Shown here piece after piece: positions 1-6,275 of a stretch of DNA of 34,191 nucleotides (position 1 is its first letter; every line of letters begins with the position of its first letter). The DNA is from a virus: positions 1-34,191 of the IMG/VR virus record IMGVR_UViG_3300042988_001318. One strand, given 5' to 3'. Both the position numbers and the translations under genes were made by a program. A model generated the notes under the pieces. It searched no databases, had not been told where the DNA came from, and was given only the letters and a program-made list of their open reading frames with translations.

Positions 1-140
1 ACTTGATGCTCCACCACGCTCAAATCAATCGAGGCCTGCCGGGCCAGGTGCCACACCTCGCTATTCTCCCGCTGAATCGATTCGATCAGGCGGCGCGTGG
101 AGCGCAACAGGCGGGTCATAGCTTCGCGGTCTACGGTCAT
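1..140 (-). CDS. Hypothetical protein, partial (C-terminus outside window)
   Basis: Only the first 46 codons are in the window. The ATG at 138-140 overlaps the TGA of the upstream gene (137-139) as ATGA, the junction used throughout this operon, so the start is well supported. The visible part (beginning MTVDREAMTRLL) is charged and probably helical, without a membrane segment or known motif. In position it is the last visible gene of the lysis cluster; in many podoviruses a small terminase subunit follows, but nothing here proves that identity. Confidence 0.6.
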   Translation of the reverse strand, partial: MTVDREAMTRLLRSTRRLIESIQRENSEVWHLARQASIDLSVVEHQ

Positions 141-526
141 CGTTTCAGTTTCTCGTGGCATTCTTTTTCCACTTCTCGGATCAGTTCAAGTGCCTGACCG
201 GCTTCCTGCTCGCGCCGGTCTAGGCGTGCGGCCAGGCTGGCTAACCGTTCCTCGGCGAGCGGGAGGATGCCGCGGGCCATAACCGTTCGGATGCCTTGCT
301 GTTCTTCCAGGGCTTTCTCTATTTTCGTCTCCAAACGCGACCCCCAAACAATCCCGCCGATCAAGACCACGGCCAGCGATAGCAGCGCTTGCAGGTCGCT
401 GAACGTCCGCAGCCGGAACCGACTATCCGCCTGCGCCTGGATCTGCTCGGCAACGAACTTGTAGATAACATGGGGCGGGGGTATTTGCCTGCGCTCATTC
501 TCCCCATCCCAGCCGTTATCACTCAT
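137..526 (-). CDS. Single-pass membrane protein with coiled coil, possible inner-membrane spanin-like lysis protein
   Basis: 129 aa. An N-terminal charged segment of about 45 residues is followed by one hydrophobic stretch (about residues 46-64, ALLSLAVVLIGGIVWG) and a long charged helix rich in E, K, Q and R with heptad-like spacing to the C-terminus. This single-pass plus coiled-coil layout, next to a holin candidate, lysozyme and lipoprotein, fits an accessory lysis protein such as an inner-membrane spanin, but the 45-residue leader is longer than in classical Rz. I do not recognise the family. Its start overlaps the holin candidate by 8 bases. Topology and role are inferred. Confidence 0.7.
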   Translation of the reverse strand: MSDNGWDGENERRQIPPPHVIYKFVAEQIQAQADSRFRLRTFSDLQALLSLAVVLIGGIVWGSRLETKIEKALEEQQGIRTVMARGILPLAEERLASLAARLDRREQEAGQALELIREVEKECHEKLKR

Positions 527-725
527 CCGCGTCCCTTTGTTTGCGGTCGCTGGTCATCATCCCGAGGCCGCCTGCGACCATGCCCGCGGTAGCGAAGATT
601 TGCGCGCCGGTTTCCCATTGGTTGTGCCAGAACGCCCACAAGGCCGACACCGATCCCAGCGTCCACACCACCCCGCGGATCGTGGAATTTTCCGTCAAAT
701 GGTCGAGCAAATGATCAGCGTTCAT
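519..725 (-). CDS. Holin candidate
   Basis: 68 aa with two predicted membrane segments (about residues 17-33 and 41-57) separated by a short polar turn, and a hydrophilic charged C-terminus (SDRKQRDADE). This is the usual design of a class II-type holin, which forms inner-membrane lesions that release endolysin. It lies directly after the lysozyme gene and overlaps both neighbours (715-725 and 519-526), consistent with translational coupling in a lysis cassette. The assignment rests on size, topology and position rather than a sequence motif; another small membrane protein is possible. Confidence 0.65.
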   Translation of the reverse strand: MNADHLLDHLTENSTIRGVVWTLGSVSALWAFWHNQWETGAQIFATAGMVAGGLGMMTSDRKQRDADE

Positions 726-1149
726 CGGCCATGTATCTCCCGGTCTGCATCTGGTTCGCCAACTCCCGCGCGCGTTTGCCGACTTGCCCTGCCCATTTGG
801 ACTTCATCATGCGATCGGCGGCTTGGGCATACTGCCCCAGGCGGACATGCTCAAGCGTTTGCTTGAATGCCAGCAGTCCCGCCACGCCGAGATTGAAGCC
901 CATATTCAGCAACACGTCCCGGCGCACGTCATCGAGGCTCGTGAACCAGGGCAAATGCTCACAGAGGGCATCCTCGACTTCCTTTAGGTCGTTGCGAAAG
1001 ATCAGCATGATTTCATCCTCGCGCAGCCCCTTCGCATCGAGGTTGTGGCCTACCCCCACGGTCAAGCATCCCGCCGTGCACCGGTACGGTTTTGCCCTCA
1101 CCCCCTCATGCCGGATCAACTGCTTTTCGAGGGCGTCGAGTTCCTTCAT
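715..1149 (-). CDS. Endolysin, GH24 (T4-type) lysozyme
   Basis: 144 aa from the ATG at 1147-1149, chosen because it overlaps the TGA of the lipoprotein gene (1146-1148) as ATGA and gives a family-typical length; the frame stays open to an upstream start at 1185. The catalytic region is clear: HEG with general acid E15, then PYRCTAGCLT and VGVGH. Aligned to T4 lysozyme Glu11-Asp20-Thr26 the spacing is kept (E15, position 24, T30), but the Asp is a Cys, a variant common in phage lysozymes of this group. It cleaves peptidoglycan between MurNAc and GlcNAc. No signal sequence or SAR segment is seen, so export should need the holin encoded next. Confidence 0.9.
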   Translation of the reverse strand: MKELDALEKQLIRHEGVRAKPYRCTAGCLTVGVGHNLDAKGLREDEIMLIFRNDLKEVEDALCEHLPWFTSLDDVRRDVLLNMGFNLGVAGLLAFKQTLEHVRLGQYAQAADRMMKSKWAGQVGKRARELANQMQTGRYMADER

Positions 1150-1313
1150 TTCTCGATCGGCCGATTGCCGGGCACCTCGCGGCAATTCTTCACGATCCCG
1201 GCCACGACTTCACACACCAAAGCCGCCCCTGACGCCGCTTGGTACAGCACCGTCGGTGGCACCCCGCAGCCTGACAGACTCAGGGCAAGCAAGGCTGCGT
1301 AGATGTGGGGCAT
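1146..1313 (-). CDS. Small lipoprotein, o-spanin-like candidate
   Basis: 55 aa. It starts MPHIYAALLALSLSGCG: a short n-region, hydrophobic core and lipobox LSGC with the modified cysteine at residue 16, then a mature part of about 40 residues. Its first 34 bases overlap the 3' end of the glycosidase-like gene, and its TGA overlaps the lysozyme ATG. A short outer-membrane lipoprotein inside a lysis cassette suggests an Rz1-like outer spanin, but proline enrichment is modest and it is not nested in an Rz-like gene, so an independent lysis or exclusion lipoprotein is also possible. Export and lipidation are inferred from the lipobox. Confidence 0.65.
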   Translation of the reverse strand: MPHIYAALLALSLSGCGVPPTVLYQAASGAALVCEVVAGIVKNCREVPGNRPIEK

Positions 1314-2467
1314 TTCAGGTTCTCCGGTGGCCAGTTGCTACCCGGTGAGTTCAGGAACGGCAGCACGCGCGTTGTCACGTAATTGCCCTGTCCGCGCCAG
1401 CCATCACCCCAAGACAGGGACGAGACGCCAATCGTCTGCGTGGCCCATTCAAAAATTGTCTTTTCCGCCTGCGGCATGGTCGGCGATATCTGGCTCTGCT
1501 GGGCTTGGGGGATCGTGGGCACGATGCCCCTCTGCCTGATTTCTTCCAGCGTCCCGCCGAATTTCTTCCCTGGCACGGTATCCGGGTGCGTGAAAGCGCA
1601 CCCGCCTATCGCGGCGATCGCATTGCCGAGCCGGGGGAACTGCGAGGCATCGGGGAGCATATTCAAACCCGTGGCCACGAGTGTCGAAGGAAACGCCTTT
1701 TTCGTCTCCGCAGCAGCCCGGATGAGTTGGTCGATGTGCACGGTCGGGTTGGTGTAGTCGGGCTGCTTGGGCGCGCCTTCCAGGGCGCTCTCGCCATCTC
1801 CCACCGTCACGGCCCACAGCCTGGCATCGCTGTCGTATTTCTTGCCGAGCGCGCGGTAGAGGTCGATGAAGTGATCGACGCACTTCGGGAGGTACCACTT
1901 GAGGGCCAGCCCTTTGATGTCTTTGGGGTCTGGGGTTTTCTGCTGCAACATCCCGAACGTGCAGCCCTCGGTGGACAGGTAGTCCGGCATGTTCCCGCCG
2001 CGCTCGTTGGCAAACGAGCGGTCTTGGATCTTGATCTGGAGCTTTTTGCCCTGCGCTCCCACCGCGCCTAGGAACTGATCGATCTGGGCGAAGTCGTAAA
2101 CCTTGCGCCCGGGTTCCAGCTCCCGCCAGTTGATGTAGAGCAGCAGCCCTCGCATTTTCGGATGAGCCAATGCCGACTTGAACGGTTCCCGATCCCAGGC
2201 TTTTGGCCCGGCATAGGCCGCCGACTTGATCGTCTGGTAGTGGCCCGGAAACCACTTGGTCCCCACCTTGGGCGGGGGCACCACCACGGCATCGAGGGCA
2301 ACCGAGAGGGGGTTTTGCGTAGACCGGATGCGCACGGTGGTCGCTTGGTCGTTGGTGATTACGACGGCGCGCGACTGACCGGGGGGTAGGTCGAAGGCAG
2401 CAGGGTCGAGGGTTAGAGCGGGGGTCGTCCCCGCCACCATCACCAGCGCAATCAAAATTCTATGCAT
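1280..2467 (-). CDS. Exported glycoside-hydrolase-like protein (TIM-barrel type suspected)
   Basis: 395 aa. The N-terminus (MHRILIALVMVAGTTPALTL) is a clear Sec-type signal peptide. Residues about 20-70 look like a small beta domain. From about residue 75 the pattern recalls retaining glycosidases of the beta/alpha-barrel superfamily: LLLYINWRELEPG followed by KVYDFAQID, a long central region with WAVTVGDGES, and late SSLSWGDGW. GDGES may hold the acid/base Glu, but I cannot place the nucleophile. It overlaps the methyltransferase gene by 8 bases upstream and the lipoprotein gene downstream, so it is embedded in the operon. A secreted enzyme in a phage operon could act on capsule, exopolysaccharide or cell wall. 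Family and substrate are unproven. Confidence 0.7.
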   Translation of the reverse strand: MHRILIALVMVAGTTPALTLDPAAFDLPPGQSRAVVITNDQATTVRIRSTQNPLSVALDAVVVPPPKVGTKWFPGHYQTIKSAAYAGPKAWDREPFKSALAHPKMRGLLLYINWRELEPGRKVYDFAQIDQFLGAVGAQGKKLQIKIQDRSFANERGGNMPDYLSTEGCTFGMLQQKTPDPKDIKGLALKWYLPKCVDHFIDLYRALGKKYDSDARLWAVTVGDGESALEGAPKQPDYTNPTVHIDQLIRAAAETKKAFPSTLVATGLNMLPDASQFPRLGNAIAAIGGCAFTHPDTVPGKKFGGTLEEIRQRGIVPTIPQAQQSQISPTMPQAEKTIFEWATQTIGVSSLSWGDGWRGQGNYVTTRVLPFLNSPGSNWPPENLKCPTSTQPCLP

Positions 2468-3821
2468 CGCTCGCCCTCGGTTGCTCGCGTGAGTTTACAC
2501 CACATCTCGTAGGGTTTTGCAAAGCGGGCACTAGATGTTGTGGTTTGATTGCCTCCACCATTGCGATTCGCTCACCGATCCAGCGCACCACCGGAACGGC
2601 AAAACTATTTCCAAGCGCCTTGTACCTCGGCCCATCCGGGCAGGCTTCGGCCGACTTGTTGCGGTAGGGAATGCGGGTGTAATCGTCTGGGAAGCCCTGC
2701 AAACGCTCGCACTCGATCGGTGTTAAGTGGCGCACATGACTACCTATCACTGCCCCGTTGTGTCGTCGGCTGCCGTTGTTGCTGTCGAGCGTTGCGCGTG
2801 TGTCGCCAGATCGCACACCGGATTGGCTTGATTGGAAAGCCACGGCCGCAATCGGCGCGGCGCGACTACGATCTGAACTCGTGGTTAGCGGTCGTGCTGT
2901 TTGGCATTCCTCAAACTCACCGGTTTGGTAATCGCTGGCCATAAACGCCCCCGGCACCAACGGCGTTCCCCGTCCCGTGCCGTCCTCGCTGGCGTCGAAG
3001 CCTTCGGCGCGTAGGAAGTGCGCCACAAGATTCTCGTGGCTGTCTTGAGCCCTCGCGCGCAAAGTGCCAAGTCCTTCTTGCCAAAATCCGTTGCCCGTCA
3101 TGTGGCACGGCACCAGCGTCGTCGTTTCGTAATCCTGACGACTGCCCTCGCCCGTTGTGTCACAACGGGCGATCAATCCGCCATCAAGGTCTAAGTCTGT
3201 CCCGAGTCCGCCGCCGCCTTGAGTGCGTGCGCTAATGGTGGGGGCAACTCCTTTCCCCGCTTCTCGGCTCGGCGCAGGATGCCCCGACAGGCTGTGGGGC
3301 TCAAAAAGTACCGCGGCGGGACGGTGCCAGTCTCCAAGATATCCGACAACGAAGACGCGACGGCGCCGCTGTGGAACTCCAAAGTATTGAGCGTCAAGGA
3401 TTCGGTAAGCCCACCCATACCCGAGTTGCCCCAGCGCCCCGAGGAAGGCACCAAAGACCCGTCCTTGGTCGATGGACAGTACTCCGGGCACGTTCTCCCA
3501 TACCACCCACTTGGGCCGATATTGTGCAACCACCGCAAGATAGGTAAGGGTGAGGTTGCCGCGCGGATCGCTAAGTCCCTGCCGGAGTCCGGCGACGGAA
3601 AAGGCCTGGCAGGGGCTTCCTCCCACAATGATGTCTGGATTGGTTTCTGGCCATTGTTCATGTTGGCTCACGTCTCCCAGGTTCGGCACGTCGGGGTAAT
3701 GGTGCGCCAGCACTGCGCACGGAAAGGGCTCAATCTCAGCCACTGCGGCGCATTTCCAGCCGAGCGGGCGCCATGCCACGCTGGCCGCTTCGATCCCGCT
3801 GAATAGGCTCATGAAGCGCAT
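2460..3821 (-). CDS. DNA (cytosine-5) methyltransferase
   Basis: 453 aa. Motif I is FSGIEAAS (7-14), motif IV GGSPCQAFS with catalytic Cys71, motif VI ENV (109-111), motif VIII QRRRRVF (151-157) and motif X GNSFAVP near the C-terminus. The enzyme transfers methyl from S-adenosylmethionine to C5 of cytosine; the long region from about 190 to 350 is the target-recognition segment, so the recognised site cannot be read. The ATG at 3819-3821 overlaps the upstream stop (TGATG); an in-frame Met four codons in (MSLFSG) is an alternative. Phages often use such enzymes to evade host restriction. No cognate restriction enzyme is adjacent on this strand. Confidence 0.95.
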   Translation of the reverse strand: MRFMSLFSGIEAASVAWRPLGWKCAAVAEIEPFPCAVLAHHYPDVPNLGDVSQHEQWPETNPDIIVGGSPCQAFSVAGLRQGLSDPRGNLTLTYLAVVAQYRPKWVVWENVPGVLSIDQGRVFGAFLGALGQLGYGWAYRILDAQYFGVPQRRRRVFVVGYLGDWHRPAAVLFEPHSLSGHPAPSREAGKGVAPTISARTQGGGGLGTDLDLDGGLIARCDTTGEGSRQDYETTTLVPCHMTGNGFWQEGLGTLRARAQDSHENLVAHFLRAEGFDASEDGTGRGTPLVPGAFMASDYQTGEFEECQTARPLTTSSDRSRAAPIAAVAFQSSQSGVRSGDTRATLDSNNGSRRHNGAVIGSHVRHLTPIECERLQGFPDDYTRIPYRNKSAEACPDGPRYKALGNSFAVPVVRWIGERIAMVEAIKPQHLVPALQNPTRCGVNSREQPRASDA

Positions 3822-4114
3822 CAGATCGCCCCGAACGGTCTGGACACAATCGCCAGATGCCGCAGCAGCTCCGTCTCAGGCGTCGGCCACGGTGCCTCCG
3901 GATCGGCGTAAGGCCCGCGCTTGGCGCCCCTCCGGGCGCAGCGCCAACAGCAGGGATCCAATCTCATCCGGTCGGCCCGGCGCGAGAAGGGTTGATTGCA
4001 GCACCGCGAGAACCCCTCGGCGAAATAGTGCCCCTTGCGGTACGCGAGTTCGGTCACGGTGTAGGCGCCCTGCTCGCCGAGTAGGTGTGTGGGGGGGTTA
4101 GGCTTCGGCGGCAT
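3821..4114 (-). CDS. Hypothetical Cys-rich protein
   Basis: 97 aa, not recognised. The middle part is basic and holds two cysteine clusters (RCCNQ near residue 38 and PCCWRC near 54-59), suggesting a small metal-binding or nucleic-acid-binding protein; the C-terminus is acidic and proline-rich. Its stop overlaps the methyltransferase start by one base, implying coupled translation and perhaps a linked role. A GGTGGA element lies upstream of the chosen ATG (4112-4114). The antisense HNH gene begins 86 bases upstream. Confidence 0.65.
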   Translation of the reverse strand: MPPKPNPPTHLLGEQGAYTVTELAYRKGHYFAEGFSRCCNQPFSRRADRMRLDPCCWRCARRGAKRGPYADPEAPWPTPETELLRHLAIVSRPFGAI

Positions 4115-4164
4115 GGAACAGATCCACCGTTTTCATGCTGTGGCAATAGGGGCTGAACCAACAA

Positions 4165-4193
4165 TCGCCACGGTTTAAGTTATTTGGTACACT
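4165..4193 (+). promoter_or_regulatory. Extended -10 promoter for antisense HNH gene, apparently leaderless
   Basis: TCGCCA (4165-4170), a 17-base spacer and TACACT (4188-4193), with TG one base before the -10 hexamer, form an extended -10 sigma70-type promoter. The expected first transcribed base falls on the A of the ATG at 4200. No Shine-Dalgarno sequence precedes that ATG, so the mRNA may be leaderless. Confidence 0.5.
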
Positions 4194-4199
4194 GCCCAC

Positions 4200-4625
4200 A
4201 TGAGAAACAAATCTGGGCAATTTTTGGCGGGGGCTGTCTCGGAGCACCGGGCAGCGCTGGGGTCCGTTCGGATCAGAACCCGACACAAGCGCGGAGGTGA
4301 AAAGCGCGCTTACGTGAAGGTTGCGGAGCCCAATGTGTGGCGTCTTCGCGCTCACGTCGTTTGGGAGTCGGTGAATGGCCAGATTCCGCGGGGGATGGTC
4401 TTGCACCACGTCAACGAAGACAAAACCGATGATGCTCTGAGCAATCTTGCTTTGGTGACCAAGGCGGAACACCTTGCGCTGCATCGAGATGAATATTCCG
4501 AGCGCATCACCGCGAACTTCACCGTCCGGCGCCAGGAATTGCGGTGGTCTACCAAGAGCAAAACCAAGAAAACCGGAAGGCACCCAAAAAACTGCGAATG
4601 CCCTTTGCATCGCTCGCCGCAATAG
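4200..4625 (+). CDS. HNH endonuclease (homing type), antisense insertion
   Basis: 141 aa. The HNH/His-Me core is LHHVNEDKTDDALSNL followed by EHLALH, with candidate residues H69/H70, N82 and H91; upstream VWRLRAHVVWE is the typical beta-strand lead-in of phage HNH homing endonucleases. The C-terminus is basic and ends in CPLH. The gene lies on the plus strand between two minus-strand genes (58 aa gene ending at 4637, 97 aa gene starting at 4114), so it looks like a mobile free-standing endonuclease gene placed in an operon junction. It has its own promoter and no visible ribosome binding site. It should nick or cut DNA near the cognate empty site. Confidence 0.85.
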   Translation: MRNKSGQFLAGAVSEHRAALGSVRIRTRHKRGGEKRAYVKVAEPNVWRLRAHVVWESVNGQIPRGMVLHHVNEDKTDDALSNLALVTKAEHLALHRDEYSERITANFTVRRQELRWSTKSKTKKTGRHPKNCECPLHRSPQ

Positions 4626-4636
4626 GCTGGGCGCCT

Positions 4637-4813
4637 TCATGTTTTTACCCCCCGAATGACGTTCAGCTCGATCAGCCGCCCGCCGTACTCGTCTCGCAAG
4701 CGCTGCTTGCATTGCTCGACCGTCTCCCCTGGTCGGGGCATCTCGGTTGAGTGCCCTGGCAGCGGTTTTTTGTTTGAGCCCATCAGGCGGTAGCGCAGGA
4801 TTTCCACAGCCAT
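4637..4813 (-). CDS. Hypothetical small protein
   Basis: 58 aa from the ATG at 4811-4813; the frame stays open further upstream into the VRR-NUC gene, so the start is uncertain. GGGAA elements lie a few bases upstream. The sequence is charged, with a central PRPGETVEQCKQRLRDEYGG stretch that looks helical. No family is recognised. A 64-base gap separates it from the VRR-NUC gene, unusual in this tightly packed operon, which slightly favours a longer N-terminus. Confidence 0.55.
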   Translation of the reverse strand: MAVEILRYRLMGSNKKPLPGHSTEMPRPGETVEQCKQRLRDEYGGRLIELNVIRGVKT

Positions 4814-4877
4814 TCCCGTATCAGTTTCCCAATTGCGTTGAACCTTGCGTCTCTCAGGCGCCTTCCTGGGCCATTCC

Positions 4878-5312
4878 CTAGCCACTTCCCCGCTCAAATT
4901 TCCCACCGACGTAGTTTTCCAAGATTTCCCGCCCCTGATCGACCCCATACGCCACCTCGGCCCGGTAGCCCTGACCGGCGAGGCGGGCGAGCCACAAGCG
5001 TTGCTCCGTCCTGACCGAGCACCATGTGGATCCGGTCGGCTTCATCTCGACCGCCAGCCCGTGGTAGATCCCCGAGGGCAACAGCAGCAGCAGATCCGGA
5101 AACCCCGCCGAGACCCCCATTGCCTTCAGCCGGCCGGCCTCGCGCTTGCCGCGCAGGCCGCCGTTGGGGACGTGGATCAGCGAGCGGGCTTGCTGCGGAT
5201 AGGCCAAGCGAAACCACTCGACCACCGCCATCTGCTCGCGGTCCTCATGCCGCGGGGTCCGGATCCGCTTCGGCGCGGCGAAGAAGTCACGCTGCAGGGC
5301 GGTCTTAGCCAT
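4878..5312 (-). CDS. VRR-NUC domain nuclease
   Basis: 144 aa. It shows the VRR-NUC fold of the PD-(D/E)XK superfamily: an early EQ pair (E26, Q27), HVPNGG, AGFPDLL (D73), then VEMK (E89, K91) and a downstream Q-containing helix (EQRLWL). D73, E89 and K91 are the expected metal-binding and catalytic set. Stand-alone phage VRR-NUC proteins are thought to be structure-specific or Holliday-junction-type nucleases in replication or recombination. Its start overlaps the 63 aa gene by 8 bases. The length is typical of phage versions. Confidence 0.85.
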   Translation of the reverse strand: MAKTALQRDFFAAPKRIRTPRHEDREQMAVVEWFRLAYPQQARSLIHVPNGGLRGKREAGRLKAMGVSAGFPDLLLLLPSGIYHGLAVEMKPTGSTWCSVRTEQRLWLARLAGQGYRAEVAYGVDQGREILENYVGGKFERGSG

Positions 5313-5496
5313 CGAGCTTCCGCCCGTGAGTCATCGCGACCGCCAAGTCCATCAGCGTGACGGCGCTGAGGCGGATCTGATCAGGGGTGACTCCCGGCCG
5401 AACCCGAATCCCGTCCGGGCCGATGATCAGCCAGCAGGCATCGATCGCGGCCTTGGTCTCCGCGGGGGTCGAGAGCGTGCGGGTGATGCTATCCAC
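5305..5496 (-). CDS. Hypothetical small protein, GTG start
   Basis: 63 aa. The start is a GTG at 5494-5496, inside the last codons of the upstream gene (8-base overlap). The sequence carries two helical segments around a WLIIGPDGIRVRPG strand-turn and a final ALTLMDL-like hydrophobic helix. No family is recognised. Its place beside the VRR-NUC gene and its coupled translation suggest a small accessory protein of DNA metabolism, but that is only context. Confidence 0.6.
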   Translation of the reverse strand: MDSITRTLSTPAETKAAIDACWLIIGPDGIRVRPGVTPDQIRLSAVTLMDLAVAMTHGRKLDG

Positions 5497-5692
5497 GCCG
5501 GTATCTCCGGGGCTTTCGCGGCGTTGGTTCTGGCTTGGGTTGCTTCTCGAACACCCCCTGCGTGTAAGCGTCGGCCTCGAAGCGAATGGTGATCGCCGTG
5601 GGTTTGCCGAAGGCTGCCGCGATAGCGCGCAGCCAAGCCGCTTGCTGGGGGTCTATGTGGACCAGTTCGGCGAAGGCTTCCTGCTTGTTCAT
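5489..5692 (-). CDS. Hypothetical small basic-tailed protein
   Basis: 67 aa, starting MNKQEAFAELVHIDPQQAAW. The N-terminal half is amphipathic helix, followed by a strand (AITIRFEADAYT) and a basic, proline-rich tail (KPEPTPRKPRRYRRG) that could contact nucleic acid. Its ATG overlaps the stop of the 92 aa gene as ATGA. No family is recognised. Confidence 0.6.
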   Translation of the reverse strand: MNKQEAFAELVHIDPQQAAWLRAIAAAFGKPTAITIRFEADAYTQGVFEKQPKPEPTPRKPRRYRRG

Positions 5693-5967
5693 TGGTAGAG
5701 CGTTTTCTGTTTCAGATCAAACGCCGCACCGTCTTTCAGGCATTCAAGTAGCGCCTCTGTGTCTTCATAAAATAGCCAGGTTGCCATGTCTTCTATGCGG
5801 ACCAAGTGATAGCCCCATCCGTCGTTCCATTCGTCCTCAAGGTAGAACATGGTTTTGACCATGTACCACCCTGGCTCTGGGTTGGCGATGATCTCGCCTG
5901 ACTCGAAACCACCCTTCAAAACGCCGTTAAAGAACATCCCCACTAAGCCGTCGCTCTCTTTACTCAT
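5689..5967 (-). CDS. Hypothetical acidic protein
   Basis: 92 aa, acidic and aromatic (PEPGWYMVKTMFYLEDEWNDGWG), without cysteines clustered as zinc ligands or membrane segments. It looks like a small globular alpha/beta protein. The ATG at 5965-5967 follows a purine-rich GAGA run that may serve as the ribosome binding site. It is the first securely supported gene downstream of the repeat array, and its base composition is more AT-rich than its neighbours. Confidence 0.65.
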   Translation of the reverse strand: MSKESDGLVGMFFNGVLKGGFESGEIIANPEPGWYMVKTMFYLEDEWNDGWGYHLVRIEDMATWLFYEDTEALLECLKDGAAFDLKQKTLYQ

Positions 5968-5996
5968 CTCTCTATATCTCTCTTGTGTGTGTGTGT
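5964..5996. repeat. CT/GT microsatellite tract
   Basis: A pyrimidine run of CTCT type (about 5964-5984) is followed by six GT units (5985-5996) just upstream of the minus-strand gene starting at 5967. It supplies the purine-rich leader of that gene and might be slippage-prone. Confidence 0.5.
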
Positions 5997-6275
5997 TAGG
6001 GAAGGGTGAAAGGGGTAGGAAAGGTGATACAACCGATAGAGCTGGTGTAGCTGGTACAGCCGGTACAGCCGGTACAACTGAGGGATCAAGGGGTTAGTGT
6101 CCATGGGTGGATCGGGTTGTACCGGGTTATACCGGGTTATACCAGAGGGGGTGTCTACCCGGTATAACCGAGGGATCATAGACTTAGGCCCTATTTGGGG
6201 GGGTGTTGTACCGGTTGTACCGGTATACGTATACGCGCGCGGTATACCGTCATTCTCGGACCAGATAGCCATCAT
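5964..6275 (-). CDS. Doubtful reading frame spanning the repeat array
   Basis: A 103-codon frame runs through the repeat array, from an ATG inside the primase-helicase 3' end to a TGA overlapping the next ATG as ATGA. Its product would be low-complexity, with a run of Leu-Tyr-Arg triplets. In favour: the operon-style overlap, and Leu codons in the triplets that vary only synonymously. Against: no ribosome binding site, bizarre composition, and 10-base repeats that do not keep frame. I regard the DNA repeats as the real feature. Confidence 0.2.
   Translation of the reverse strand: MMAIWSENDGIPRAYTYTGTTGTTPPQIGPKSMIPRLYRVDTPSGITRYNPVQPDPPMDTNPLIPQLYRLYRLYQLHQLYRLYHLSYPFHPSLTHTHKRDIER
6044..6249. 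repeat. Iteron-like repeat array, candidate replication origin
   Basis: About twelve copies of a GGTAYA/TRTACC core lie in both orientations. GGTACAGCC-type 9-base units run in tandem at 6044-6079; CGGGTTRTAC 10-base units at 6113-6142; an inverted copy at 6161; TGTACCGGT units at 6207-6224. The right end holds two perfect palindromes, GTATACGTATAC (6223-6234) and CGGTATACCG (6240-6249). A longer direct repeat, GGTAYAACYGAGGGATCA, occurs at 6071-6088 and 6161-6178. The array starts at the stop codon of the primase-helicase gene. Phage P4 alpha protein, also a primase-helicase, binds short repeats at its origin, so an origin or initiator-binding region is the natural reading. Confidence 0.7.

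Noticed and set aside
715-1149. Inactive lysozyme because the catalytic Asp is replaced by Cys
   Set aside because: The Cys variant at this position is common in active phage lysozymes of this family, and Glu and Thr with correct spacing are kept.
2460-4625. Restriction-modification pair of the methyltransferase and antisense HNH gene
   Set aside because: The HNH protein has the lead-in and size of a free-standing homing endonuclease and its own promoter; nothing ties its specificity to the methyltransferase.
4098-4712. Minus-strand frame of 204 codons covering the HNH gene
   Set aside because: The plus-strand HNH motif is clear; this frame has shadow-like composition and would overlap two better genes.
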